Made by a program: the position numbers and the translations under genes. The notes beneath the pieces were generated by a model. It searched no databases, was not told the DNA's origin, and worked only from the letters and a program-made list of their open reading frames with translations. A stretch of DNA of 64,000 nt, taken from contig NC_068569.1 in assembly GCF_025698545.1 (NCBI RefSeq), positions 8,184,001 to 8,248,000 on the forward strand, read 5' to 3'. The DNA is from Gossypium raimondii (taxonomy: Eukaryota; Streptophyta; Magnoliopsida; Malvales; Malvaceae). How positions within the stretch are numbered: position 1 is the stretch's first letter; each line of letters begins with the position of its first letter. This document shows positions 13,901 through 25,600 of the stretch, piece after piece.

Positions 13901-14268
13901 AGGTAGAGATAATGTAGTGGCAATAGTCCCCTGTTTTAGGCAAATTGAATGGTATGCTGAAGTTTCTTATTACAATTTGTAAATCCATTACGTTGATGTT
14001 TGTGGATTTTGTTAACCAACACTTTCAAATACAAAATACTTGGACATAAATACTAGGGACACGTTTTAAGTGAGTGATTTTGGGTTTGGAAATATTCTAT
14101 TGCTCACCTACAATTTTGCTCTCCATGAACCGTGTAAGCTATAACCATGACAACCACATGTCAAAAAACACCAAACCCCGACAGCACGACCAATCAAATG
14201 GCATTGGCAAGAACCAATCTTGCAAGTAAAAAACCCATTCCCAATCAGATCAACGGTTTTCATCAACT
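10906..14268. other. intergenic region between AP2C and MAPKKK genes
   Basis: The first 350 bases or so are the likely 3' UTR of the phosphatase. The rest has scattered short open frames on both strands but no domain, coding bias or splice-consistent chain. I see no RNA gene or clear mobile element. Confidence 0.55.
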
Positions 14269-14277
14269 CCACGTGGC
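14269..14277. promoter_or_regulatory. G-box/ABRE (CCACGTGGC)
   Basis: A perfect CCACGTGGC core lies about 290 bases upstream of the MAPKKK start codon. This is the G-box/ABA-responsive element bound by ABF/AREB bZIP factors. A second ACGT core (CCACGTAAG) lies near 14430. Arabidopsis MAPKKK17/18 are known to be ABA-induced, so the site fits, but its function here is inferred. Confidence 0.5.
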
Positions 14278-14453
14278 CGAGGTTAAGCATAAAACCCAGG
14301 ATCTTCCTCCACGCCTCCATTCTTCCCTCTTTTTCTTTTACGTCAAATGGCATGCCTTTCTTGTTTCTAGCTCTAAAAAATAAATCGTGCCATTATCAAA
14401 CCGTTTTCCGAATTATCCATTGACAATATCCACGTAAGACTAAATATAAGACG

Positions 14454-14462
14454 TATATAAAT
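14454..14462 (+). promoter_or_regulatory. TATA box of the MAPKKK gene
   Basis: TATATAAAT lies about 100 bases upstream of the MAPKKK ATG. Transcription would begin near 14485-14495, leaving a 5' UTR of about 65-75 purine-rich bases. Confidence 0.6.
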
Positions 14463-14557
14463 ACCCATTTGGACCCTCAAGAAACACAAGCCAAAAAGGA
14501 ACATAAACGGAAGAAAGAAAAAATAAAGAAAAAGAGAGAGAGCTTTGAGTTTCAGAG

Positions 14558-16117
14558 ATGGAGAGAAAGAGAAATAACCAGAAAGTTTCTTGGACTAGAG
14601 GGAAGTGTTTAGGCAAAGGCTCTTTTGGAACTGCAACATTGGCAACCAATGAATCCAACGGTGCCGTTTTCGCGGTTAAGTCCGTCGATTTGGCAACGTG
14701 TCTTCCTAGCCAGTTGGAGTCTTTGGAGAACGAAATTAGGATCCTCCGTTCGCTTTCCTCTCCATATGTCGTTGAGTATCTCGGCGATGATGTGACCAGG
14801 AATGAGTCCCCGACGACGTCTTACCGGAATCTTCACATGGAGTACATGGCAGGTGGTACCGTTGCGGACGAAGCGATTGTTAAGTCCCGGTTGGCTGACG
14901 TGGAGGAGAAGATTTTGCGGTGGCACACGCGGTGCTTAGTTTCGGCTTTGAAGTACGTACACAGTGAAGGCATTGTTCACTGCGATGTAAAAGGGAAAAA
15001 TGTTCTGGTGGGCCATGATTTAACATCCGTAAAGCTCGCGGATTTCGGCTCAGCAATGGTTGAGATTAAAAATGAAAGCTCGGGTGACAGGTGTAGGTCC
15101 GAGATATGGCCACGTGGAAGCCCTCTCTGGATGGCTCCGGAGGTGATTCGCGGTGAGTATCAAGGACAGGAGAGTGATGTTTGGTCTTTAGGCTGCACCA
15201 TCATCGAGATGGTCACCGGGAAGCCAGCTTGGAAGGATCAAGGCTTCGATTCACTAAATCGAATTGCTAATTCAGAGGAATTGCCAGAATTTCCAGCTCA
15301 GCTATCTGAACTAGGTAAGGATTTCGTGGAGAAGTGTTTGAGAAGGGATCAGAATCAAAGGTGGAGTTGCGATCAGCTGCTGCAGCATCCATTTGTAGCA
15401 TCAGCTTCAGCGCCTATTATGATCGGGGAATCATCTCCCCGCTGTGTGCTCGATTTCACCAGCACCCATTTCGAAAAGGCCGAAGATACGGAGAGTTTTG
15501 AAGCTTCGGCGAGGGAAAGGATTGGTGAATTAGCGACGGAAGGAGGGGCAATTTGGGAATCAGATCGATGGGTGGCGATAAGGGGTTACCCTCCTGAATC
15601 AGGTGCAATCTGTGATGAAGGGACAATCACGGAATATCCGGACTCGATGAGAACAGAGAAGGAAACGGAAGAGACTAGTTCGGTATATTCGGGTTCGATG
15701 GGGATTACTCAAGGAATTGGAAGCACGGGTTTGGTATTGTTCGATTGTTTTGATAACACCGTTGTGTGGCAAAGTAGTAATTACGAGAGTGTGAAAGGGC
15801 TAAAATGGTCGTCAAGTAGTGCACCATGTTGCGATTCTTTGGCTGGTTCGTGCTGTCGGGATACGTCAGAAAAGGTGGAGTTAACGGCGGAGAAGGAAAA
15901 GTTGAGAGTCCACAGATTTTGTAATTTATTATTACAACTATTCTTGTGTATTTTAAGAATATTCAGATACAGCATAAGGATGTTTTCTAATTACTCCTTC
16001 GCTACTATATTCTTTACATTTCATTCTCAGCCTCAAATTTTTTTTGGTCATGCGATCCCCATCGTTTCTTTTTCACCCTCACATCAAACCTTGTTTGAAA
16101 GTAAAAAGTTATTCTAA
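14558..16117 (+). CDS. MAPKKK17/18-like protein kinase
   Basis: One uninterrupted exon encodes 519 residues. The kinase domain spans about residues 12-275. It has the glycine loop GKGSFGTA (19-26), the catalytic lysine in AVKSVD (K41), HCDVKGKNVL with D143, DFG at 162-164 and WMAPEVIRGE (191-200). The HCD form of the HRD triad and the intronless structure are typical of the plant MEKK-like MAPKKK15-21 group, which phosphorylates MKK3-type kinases in ABA, wounding and senescence signalling. The regulatory tail (280-445) is acidic and ends its recognisable part near a tryptophan-containing RWVAIRGY block similar to MAPKKK17. The last 75 residues or so are AT-rich, hydrophobic and unlike the family (about 370-450 residues is usual), so they may be a lineage-specific extension. 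All catalytic residues are present. Confidence 0.9.
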   Translation: MERKRNNQKVSWTRGKCLGKGSFGTATLATNESNGAVFAVKSVDLATCLPSQLESLENEIRILRSLSSPYVVEYLGDDVTRNESPTTSYRNLHMEYMAGGTVADEAIVKSRLADVEEKILRWHTRCLVSALKYVHSEGIVHCDVKGKNVLVGHDLTSVKLADFGSAMVEIKNESSGDRCRSEIWPRGSPLWMAPEVIRGEYQGQESDVWSLGCTIIEMVTGKPAWKDQGFDSLNRIANSEELPEFPAQLSELGKDFVEKCLRRDQNQRWSCDQLLQHPFVASASAPIMIGESSPRCVLDFTSTHFEKAEDTESFEASARERIGELATEGGAIWESDRWVAIRGYPPESGAICDEGTITEYPDSMRTEKETEETSSVYSGSMGITQGIGSTGLVLFDCFDNTVVWQSSNYESVKGLKWSSSSAPCCDSLAGSCCRDTSEKVELTAEKEKLRVHRFCNLLLQLFLCILRIFRYSIRMFSNYSFATIFFTFHSQPQIFFGHAIPIVSFSPSHQTLFESKKLF

Positions 16118-17409
16118 AATTTCTCGGTCAGTCATCACAAAGAAAGGCATTGCACAAAATGGAAAAGCTTTGTCATAGGCCACTAATATCATTGATGCCA
16201 CACATTCTTTGAACAACATTAAGGGTGTTGGAAGCTTGAAATTTTAGTCTCAATTTCTACTTTCATTGGGACTTTGTTTATCAAGAAATAGAAATATACT
16301 AGTACTATTTTGCTTTTGGAAAGGATAAGTATAATACGGTAGCAATTTGAGGATATTGTTGGAGACTATTATCTTTTTTGCACCGAAAGGGGCATCCAAG
16401 TCCTCTCCCTCTTCTACTTGTCTCCTAGTATTAACTATTATGGTGCTGATTTGTTGACCATTGGCCGTAGGGAAAAGGCACACCACAAGATTGGGTCGGT
16501 TCAACGCACAAGTTGCTGTGTGAGTGTGGGAATGGATAAACTTTCTATTTAACCTCAATCTACACTTCTTATCCTTTTAAGTTATATATGCTTAGATGAC
16601 GGGAAACAGAGATTTATAGAAACCATATATAATTAAGACCTATTAGTCGATTAAGAAATGAAAGAGCCTGATTCCCTGCTCTTCCCGGTAAAATGAAAAT
16701 TTTATGTTTTAACTCCTCCTTTAAAATTCAATTATTTATAAATTAAAAGTTATAAAATTTTAGACTTACAATGATATTTACATTTTGATTTTTTTTAAAT
16801 AATAATTTATCTTTTATTCTTCCAAAAAACAAATTTGTCTTCTCGATCATGAATCTGGGTTCATAGTACCTGTCAAGTCTTTGGGTAGTTTTCGGACTCC
16901 AATATTATACTTTGTCAACAAACAACAAGGGAACTTCCAGATATGAAATGGCAACTAGTTTATTATCGTACCATGTTTGATTCTTTTCCTTTCTTGTTCT
17001 GATGTTTTGTTGGCATCCAACATTTTTTTTAATATTTTATGAAAATTAAAAATGTTAGTTGAATTAAATAATATTGTTAAACTTTTTCATTAAAGTATTA
17101 TTTTGAAAATAATCAGTTTAATAATTGATATTCCTGAGAAATCGATATTTCAATTATATATATATCACCAAATTTACCCTCATAAAAAAAATATTAGTGT
17201 TTCTGCAACAAGGGTCAAAGTTATGAATTAAAATATAATAATTAAAAGGTTAAAATTTGTTGACTTGACAAAGAATGAACATGCTAAATTGATAAATTTT
17301 ACAGAAATTATCAATGAAAATAATGATTAAACTAAGATTTTAAATCGAAAAAATGTAAAAGTATTTAATTTTTAAATTTTAAAGTAAATGAATCAAAGCC
17401 CATTCACTG

Positions 17410-17533
17410 ATTAGTATGTGACATTTTTTGTTGACTATTGACTAAAGTTTAGGGATTGAAAGTTTTGAGTAATTATAAAGAGGTTCTAAACTTTAGTCAA
17501 AAGTCAATAAAAATATCATGTAAATATGCTAAT
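17410..17533. repeat. short foldback (MITE-like hairpin)
   Basis: The left arm, 17410-17452, and the right arm, 17487-17533, are near-complementary, with the best match in the inner 38 bases around GACTAAAGTTTA/TAAACTTTAGTC. The loop is about 35 bases. The outer ends ATTAGTATGT and ATATGCTAAT also pair. It could be a small MITE or a hairpin-forming transcript. Confidence 0.6.
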
Positions 17534-18123
17534 ATATGCTATATCAATAATTCGTTAAAATAAATGAAAATTTTGATATCCATAATTAATTCACATAATT
17601 ATTTTATTTAAAGTGACTAAATTAAATAGGATAAACTCTGTATTAAAATCATGAATATAATTACACATATTTTAAGCGGTTAAAAAGGAAAAGGAACGCG
17701 CAGAATTGAAGAAGGTGTTAGTGCATGAGCGTAAGACCCAAATAAAATTCTTTATGTTGATAAAAGATAAAGAAGGTTCTTTAAGCATGAAATTTTGGAT
17801 TATTTGTTTATTTTATAACAAGTATACTATCGCATTCACATTAAAAGAAATGTTATAAGTTTAATCATCATTAATGTGAAACATGCTTTTTTATTATTTA
17901 TTATTGACATGAAATTTTCCTAATATATATTTCGTTTTCATTCTTAGAATAATATTTTTAGGGATGACCGAGTATAATCCATCGATCAAAGAGTTTAATG
18001 GTCAAAACATTTGAAGAAAAACTTCAACCATAATCATAAAATTTGTTAATATCATACCCTAAATCTAATGTAACTCATTAATAATTAATCTAGTTAAAAT
18101 TAGTCACACTATTATGCTAAAAT

Positions 18124-18200
18124 TTGATTAGAGCAGTGGTAAGAGCTTTCGTCTATTATGATACAAAGAGGATAAAATATGCTTCAAGTTTTTGTATTCT
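18124..18200 (+). mobile_element. degenerate tRNA-derived SINE head
   Basis: TTAGAGCAGTGGTAAGAGC followed by TTTCGTCT resembles a tRNA D-arm and anticodon arm (A box). A weak B box, GCTTCAAGTTT, lies about 45 bases downstream near 18181. This is a SINE-type polymerase III promoter, but it is decayed and the element's ends are not visible. Confidence 0.35.
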
Positions 18201-20370
18201 TTGTACAGTTGAGATTTAGTTCTTTTCTTTTATTTTTAATAATTTAGTCTATCTATTTTAAGATTTCAAATTCATGTTCAATTGTTGATATCATTAAGAT
18301 TTTTTGCTAGATACTTAAATTTATTGATGTGACATTTTAAAAATAAAAAGAAAATCCTCACTTAGTAATTATGTAACAAAAAATAACATTATAATAAATC
18401 TGAATTTAACAGAATAATTAATTTTAATGGTGCTAAAATTTGAAGACTAAATCCTTAGAATAAAAATAATGAAGCTAAATTTCAAAATTTAAAACATCTT
18501 TTAACCTAAAAAATTATCCAAAATATTTAATGAGACCTAATTCTTTAAATTCACAATGGAATAAGATCCATTAAATACGAGGCAGATTACACAAAATCTA
18601 GAGAGCCATCTAATACTGTTAGGGAAGCCTATTTTACAAAAGCCCAATTCGGTCCATATTGTTCTGTAAGTCCGATTAACTTATTTTCATCAAGGCAATC
18701 AAACTGTGGGGACTATATGTTGTTATTATTTGGCTTAATTTAATAACCAACCCTCAAACTATACAATTTTTCTAATTAAGTATTTAGATTTATTTTTGTC
18801 AAACCATATACTTAATCTATAATTTTGTAACCAATATGACCCTACTGTTATCTTTGTTAAAAAAACACTTCAATCAGAACTCCCCACGTGTAATTTTTTT
18901 CGATATAATCATTTACATGAAATTAGAAATATATATTAAAATTAAATTATTTTTTATTTTCGTTCTCTCTCTCCATCACTCTTCTTCAAACGCACATGTC
19001 TTTTTTCATTTCTACCCTCTTCCCCCAAATTTTCATATTCTTCTTTTCTTTTTCATCAAATTCAAGGTTTTTCACATTCTCCTTCAGCAACAAATTTTAT
19101 TTTGTTATTTTTTTTTCTATTTTTACATTTACTCTAAATCCCCTCCACTTCTATTTTTACTTATGCGAATAAAGAGAGAAGTGAACATGAAAGGATGGAA
19201 GATGGAAGGGGAAAGGAGAAAAATATAATATTAAATAATAATCTAATATTATTATTCCTAATAAAACTAATATATATGTCCGCATTTGTAAATTTCACTC
19301 TTGCAAGTAGCCCCAAAAATTTCCTCCTCATTTAAATTGGGAACTGATTTGTTTAAATAGTATATTAAGTATTCATATATTTGGGAAAATTATGAATACC
19401 AGAAATTCTTATCACATTTGTGTGCTCGTAAAAATTACGGATTTAGAAATCAAATGTGTGTTTAAAATAACATATAATATTATTCTAAAAATAACATACA
19501 AAAAATAATAAAACGTATAGTTTAAAACTAATTAATCATAACAACACATGAAATAATATAGAAAACAAATTAAAATGAATTTTTCGTTGAGTACTAAAAT
19601 TAAGATATCGTCAATATAATAATTAGAGTGTGTTCAAATTTCACTTTAGGCATGTTTTTAATAATATTTTTAAAAGTAAAAGAAATAAAACTAAAATACC
19701 CTCGAATAATGTAATTTATTCTAATTACGAAAGATATTTTATAATTTTTCTAACCAAATGAATACTTGATTAACTCGTGACACCAACTTAATTAAAATAT
19801 TTATTAATAATATATATTTTAAATATTTGAACCAAATTAAATTCCAATATAAAATCTATAGTTTATTTTCATTAGGTTAGCTAAAACTATTCTTTCCTAT
19901 ATCAACCATTGAAATACATGTTTTGATATATCCATGGACTCAAAATAACTTACGAAAGCTAGTAAAGTTTGTATTAATTATTAAAATTATATACATTTAC
20001 CATATTTATATGTATGCTGTCATAATAATTTGTGTATGATTTGAAAAGAAGGTGACAATGAGTATAACAAAACAAATATAAATTTTTAAAAATATATTTT
20101 TCCTCGGTTTTTTTAATTTTTATTGATGAATTCAATTGAATCATTTATTTATAATTTATTTATGTTGTTTCTCGATTTCTTTCAATAATTTTAAAATGCT
20201 ATTTTTTCTTTCAACTATTTTCAAATTAAATTAATTATTATTTAATCATGTAAATTTATAAATTAAGTAGTCGTAAAAACCCTGACTAATATACATTCTG
20301 CGTAAACCTCACGCCTCCAACAGATAAAACAAGCACTACTTCCCTCACACTCGCTCTTCCGTACTCCTCG

Positions 20371-20389
20371 TTTTATAAAAACCCTAAAC
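20371..20389 (+). promoter_or_regulatory. TATA-like element and telo-box of RanBP1
   Basis: TTTTATAAAA (20371-20380) overlaps an AAACCCTAAAC telo-box (20379-20389), about 65 bases before the RanBP1 ATG. Telo-boxes are common near the start sites of plant ribosomal-protein and growth-related genes. Their role here is inferred from that association. Confidence 0.5.
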
Positions 20390-20453
20390 CGCCTGATATT
20401 TATCTCTTACAACGAAAAACCCCAAACGCCTCACTCTTAAGAAAAAAACAGTT

Positions 20454-22686
20454 ATGGCAAGCAAAGAACCCGAACACGAGCACAGAGAAGATCAAGAAGC
20501 TCCTGCCGCCGAGGATGAAGACACTGGAGCTCAAGTCGCCCCTATTGTCAAGTTAGAGGAAGTCGCTGTCAGTACAGGCGAGGAAAACGAAGATCCGATC
20601 CTTGATCTGTAAGTATTCTATTTTTTTCTATTATTTCCGATTCAAATATTCGTTGTTTTATCTAGATATCCGAATGATACGAATATGTATAATTTTATTT
20701 ACTAGGAAGTCGAAGCTGTATCGATTTGATAAAGAAGGGAATCAATGGAAAGAGAGAGGTGCTGGTACTGTGAAGCTGTTGAAGCACAAAGAGACTGGAA
20801 AAGTTCGCCTTGTTATGAGGCAATCTAAGACTCTCAAGATCTGCGCCAATCATCTAGGTATATTCCATTCTTTCTTTTTCTCCTCAGTTCCATTTATGCT
20901 TACTTATTTTAATTTCTGATTTCATAATCTGTAAATTATATATATGTTTCTGCAGTGTTGCCGACAATGACGGTGCAAGAGCACGCTGGGAATGATAAAT
21001 CTTGCTTATGGCACGCCTCTGATTATGCAGATGGTGAATTGAAAGATGAACTTTTCTGCATTCGTTTTGCATCAGTGGAAAGTAAGTATATTTTACTCTC
21101 GATAACTTTGCTACTTCTCTATATGAAATTGAATCAATGTTATTTCAATTCTTTATTTAAACTGCGATCTGGACCGGCACATTAGGGCTTAGTATCTAAA
21201 CAGAATTTCATAGAGTGGACTAGTCGAGCATTGGTATTTTCTTTAAGTAGTTAGGGACTAGCATTTCATTTTCTAGTTCTGACATTTTACTTAAATTTTC
21301 TTCTGCTAGGAACTGTTTGAACTGAAATTTCAATTTTTGTCATTCTGTACGAGCTACTATCAGTTTCAAATAAGTGTTAGGTTAAAAATGATTATATTTA
21401 CTAAATTATAGCATGAAGTGGCAAACAACTTCCGCACTTAAATGTTGAGTATGGCTATAGTCCTCTTTCCTTAAGGCTTTGCAATTGAGGGGTGGAAAAC
21501 TAGAAGGATGGAAAATATAAAATTTCTTTCCATAGGTGTGCTTGGTAGGAAAGATGGGAAAATAGAAGAAAAAGCAATTTTCATTCCCTCCATTGCTTAG
21601 TAGAGTTGAAAAGTGAAAGGAAAGAAAAGAAAACAATTGAAAAATATATAATTTGAACTAACATACACTTATTTCCCATTTTCTCTCCTCTCATTCCAAT
21701 TTGGAAGGATTGGTTTTTATCCATTAGGATGGAAAATGATCACCCTCTATCTTCTTTCCTCTCACTTTTCTTCCCAACCAAGCACACTCAAAATTTATTT
21801 TCTTTCCACTTTTTCACCCAACCAAGCACGCCCTAAAATTTGCAGTTGACTTCAGTTTTTTTCTTTTCACCCTGCTTGGGTAGCCCATGTTGACTTTGAA
21901 GGAAACATGTTAACTTCAGTGTTTTTCTTGGGTTCGATATTTCCATTCTTGGAGAACAAATAAGATGTTATGAGGTTAAATATAAATTCATATTGCTGAC
22001 AATTGTCATTTGAATAAGATATATTCTCTAGGATGTCCAATTGAATAAATTTAAAATTTAACTGTTGCTTGTGTATGAGTGATATGCTTTGGATGATTTT
22101 TTTGAACTCTTGAACTCTTGCTGTAATTCTGCATGATTGAATGCTTGAGCCGAATATATAAGTCTTTTAGTCATGTTAAAATTAGTTTTATGTATTATTT
22201 GTTTCTTTAATGTAATAACTAGGCTTGAGAGTTTGTGATATGCCATGAAAAATGTTTGGTTGGAAATGTTAGAATTGTCTTTTATTGGTTCTTTTGTGTG
22301 GAAAGTGTTCAGAGAATATCAGTTACAGTTAAAAGAGATGGGTTTAGATTGTGGTTATATATATATGACTTGCGATGGTTTTTTAATCTGGCTTCTTTTT
22401 TGTTTTATGAGGGAATAAAGTTTTCTGGTTTTTACTGATTTTACATTTAAAAAAAATAGATTGCAAAACCTTTATGCAAATGTTCCAAGAAGTTGCTGAA
22501 TCACAAAAACCAAAAGAGGAAAACAAGGATGCATCTGATGCTGCTGGACAACTTGAGAAGTTGAGCTTTCAAGAGAAAGCTGGAGAGGAGAAGGCTGTTG
22601 CTAAGCAGGAAGAGAAGGAAACAAAAGTGGATACAGAAAAAGCAGATACAGAGAAGAAAGATGGGGAGCCAGCTTCCTCCACTTGA
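20454..22686 (+). CDS. RANBP1: Ran-binding protein 1
   Basis: Four exons, 20454-20608, 20706-20857, 20956-21081 and 22460-22686, join in frame with split codons and give 219 residues. The acidic N-terminus (1-35) precedes a Ran-binding domain (about 40-170) containing [34 protein letters not shown] and [12 protein letters not shown], all diagnostic of plant RanBP1. The C-terminal tail is lysine- and glutamate-rich and variable in the family. RanBP1 binds Ran-GTP in the cytoplasm and at the nuclear envelope and stimulates RanGAP-driven GTP hydrolysis, releasing cargo after nuclear export; it also acts in mitosis. The third intron is large (1378 bases) and holds a MITE. A telo-box lies just upstream. 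Identity is clear; the paralogue letter is not. Confidence 0.95.
21475..21834. mobile_element. MITE inside RanBP1 intron 3
   Basis: The outer parts are imperfect inverted repeats: GTGTGCTTGGTAGG on the left pairs with CCAACCAAGCACAC on the right, and flanking GTGGAAA blocks pair with TTTCCAC. The right end carries a second copy of the CCAACCAAGCACGCCCT terminus. The length (about 360 bases), non-coding content and intron position fit a miniature DNA transposon. The left boundary is approximate and no target duplication could be fixed. Confidence 0.55.
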
Positions 22687-25600
22687 AAAGAGTTTGGCTC
22701 TGTTCTTCATGCCATTGGCTTTTGGCGAATATGGTGAGATTAGTCAGCTGATCAACCTCCTCACCCATGTCTAGGATATTTCTACGGGTGAAATTAGATG
22801 GGTAGTCTATGGGTTGGAATGGTCGAGGTCGTTTGTGCCCTTAGGTTTGGGTGTTTGTCAAGGGTTGGTCTACCCCGAGTCATGTCAGTTATGTTTGCAT
22901 GGTTAGAGTTGCGTTTGGGATTTGAGTAGTGTCAGACATGGTTCATTTGATTGCGTTTTTCCTGGCAGTAACCACTGTGTTGAAGTTATCTTGCTGCTCA
23001 GCCCATGCATTGAAAGAGTTCTTGTTATAGACAAGCTTTTTTTTTTTTTTTACTTGGGGTTTAAATTTTTTTGTATTTGGTATCTTTATGTTTCAAGGGA
23101 AGAAGGTTTGGGTGAAAAGGAAGTTGGTTTTGCCAGATTTGGCTATATAATTCAGATATGCTAGTTTTAACTGAGCGCCCATTCTATTTCTATGGTAGTA
23201 AGAAATGATTCCATAAAGGCAAAATTTTTAATGAAAGCAATTATCTGTTTTATGTGGTATGATCGTTGATGCTTGTAAAAGCGATGTCGGTAAGGGACTT
23301 GGCTTATACGTTGTTAGAAAATCGCATGCCATGTGTAGACGTGGCAACATCATAAAGGCAAGGCGAGGGAAAAGCAGGGAAAGCATGGCGCATTTCTGGG
23401 AGCAAATGCCCGTGCATTTGGAAACAAGGTGAGAGATTGCAATTTAAATATTCGGGTGAAGGGAGGGAATGACAGGTAAACTAAGAAAATAACATAAACC
23501 CCGAGATTTACAGATTTTGTGCAAATTTTAGTTTCAATAACAAGTAATAGATGGACATATTCTTGTGAAAACCTTCTCATCGCGACTTTATTCCACGGTC
23601 TTTAAATATGTATCTTCTTTTGTTCCATTTTACCCCGAGATTGATAAAAGAATCCATCCGGTTGATTATTTCATGCATTTGGTATTTACTCCTTTTAGAT
23701 AGTTCATTGAGGCTGTTTCCAATTTCCAAATGAGAATTGCTTCGACTTCATTATCAAATTGATTTTAATTTTTGAGTATGATGATTTTGTACACATGATT
23801 CCTTAAGAATCTGCGAAATCTGCCACATCACACTCACATTAAGCTTGGTTAGATGGAAAGAGGTCGGAAAAAAAATTGAAGGCGTAAGAAATTAGAAAGT
23901 AAAAAATGAGTTCTCGTTTGGTGTGTTGTCAGGAAAGATGAAAAGATTGAATGAAATTTTTATTTGTTTTCTCATTCACTCCTTGACATGGTTGAAAAGG
24001 AGAGGAAGAAAACGAAAAGTTAAAAATATATCTGATTTTGAATATTTATGCTACAAAAAAAAAAAATACCCATCTTTTCTATTTAATTTTTCTTGTATGC
24101 GCTTGTCTAAATGTCTAAATTAAAGTAAAAATTTCAATATTGCTTATATAAAAGCAACTTTTTTAATGTGTTGATGCATTTTATTTTATTTCGTAGTATA
24201 AAATCACATGGATGTTTAAGTTTTGAAATAAAATACATAGTAAATACGATACTATTTTTAAAAATAAAACATAAAATTTTGGAAAATCTTAGATTTAAGC
24301 TCTCTCAAAAAGTTTATTCCGTATATGATTAGGTTTAAAAGTTTGTGTCTTATATAAGCAATCCATAAAAGATATTGATTCTAATACGTATTCATAGCAA
24401 GGATAAAACTATATGCAGGGGGCAAGGAGTGCCCTTGACCCTTGAAAAAAAGATTGTTTAAATAATTTTTTTAGTTTTGAAGAAGTCAGAAGTTAATATA
24501 ATATTAAAATTACACTTTGGTTTACAGTATTCCTTTTGGCCCTAAACAAATTTCTTGAGTTTGTCCTTGACTATATGTACGCTAATAAACCAAAAATCTG
24601 CCTTCAACTAATAATTGATATTTTTATTAAATAAAATATGACACATGCTTCTGTCGAAACATATCCCAACACTAGAGGACCTTTTGGGAAAAACTGGAAA
24701 TACAGTGGTAGAGAAACCAATTAGAAACAATGGCCAAAAACTGGGCAAGTAAATGATGGGACCGATTAAAAAGCAAAATGAAGAAGGGTGAAGGGTTGAA
24801 GTTACAGAGAATGGTGGAAGAAGGTGAAATGGAAAGGGTTATTTTTGAATTGATCAGCTTCCACCGCATCTCACTTATTTGTTGGGCATGGGAAGTGACT
24901 TCACTATATACGGCACAAGTTTGCTGTGATCATGTTAGTCGCGTGGCCAGGGGAAGGCAATAGTTGGAAATATCTTTTTCAACCCAAAGATGTGGCGACA
25001 GAAATGATAAAAGCTATTTCATAAAGGTATACAATATTGATCACAACTTAAAGCTACTTTTTTTTTTTATAATTCAAACTCTAAATATAATAGATAGAAT
25101 TTCGGGCCACAGAATATATATATACGGTGACTTGTTGGGTGAGTAGTCTAATTAATTAAAATGATATCTAGTTGGCACGGGCTGAATCATAAACATACAA
25201 GTAATTTCTCTAATGGTTTGCAATGCATAAAATGGGGGAAGGGAGAAGCAAAAGGGTGGTCGTTGAGCTTAGCAAATCCCAGTACGAATAAAAAATGAGG
25301 GTTGTCGATATTTATGTTTTTCCAAATTGTGAATCATAATAATTTATTTAAAAAACCATCATCCATCAACTAATTCAAGCCGCACCGCCATGGTAAGTTA
25401 GAAAGCTACTACAAACCTTATGTTTCTGCTGTTTCTCATGTTTTGACTCTTTTTCATTGCAGTTTCTCGACGGCATTAGTTTTTGGCTAATACATGCCAT
25501 TTGTCTGGTTAGATGGCACTGCCATAGTCATCCGGCACATAATTCAACGCCTCCTTGATTATTATTTTTAACTCATTTGTTCAATTTTAATCTCAATTTA

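Larger units (their letters stand above)
16118..20370. other. AT-rich gene-free region with repeat debris
   Basis: No coding gene is supported. The DNA is very AT-rich and contains a 120-bp foldback at 17410-17533 and a SINE-like head at 18124-18200. An open frame at 18836-19228 is low-complexity (F, I, L and K-rich) and is judged non-coding. The last 100 bases or so hold the RanBP1 promoter. Confidence 0.55.

Noticed and set aside
18836-19228. 130-codon plus-strand open frame
   Set aside because: Low-complexity F/I/L/K composition in AT-rich DNA; no start context or domain.
24400-24580. Possible small transposon (GCAAGGATAAAACTATATG and related flanks)
   Set aside because: The flanking similarities do not pair as inverted or direct repeats when aligned in order.
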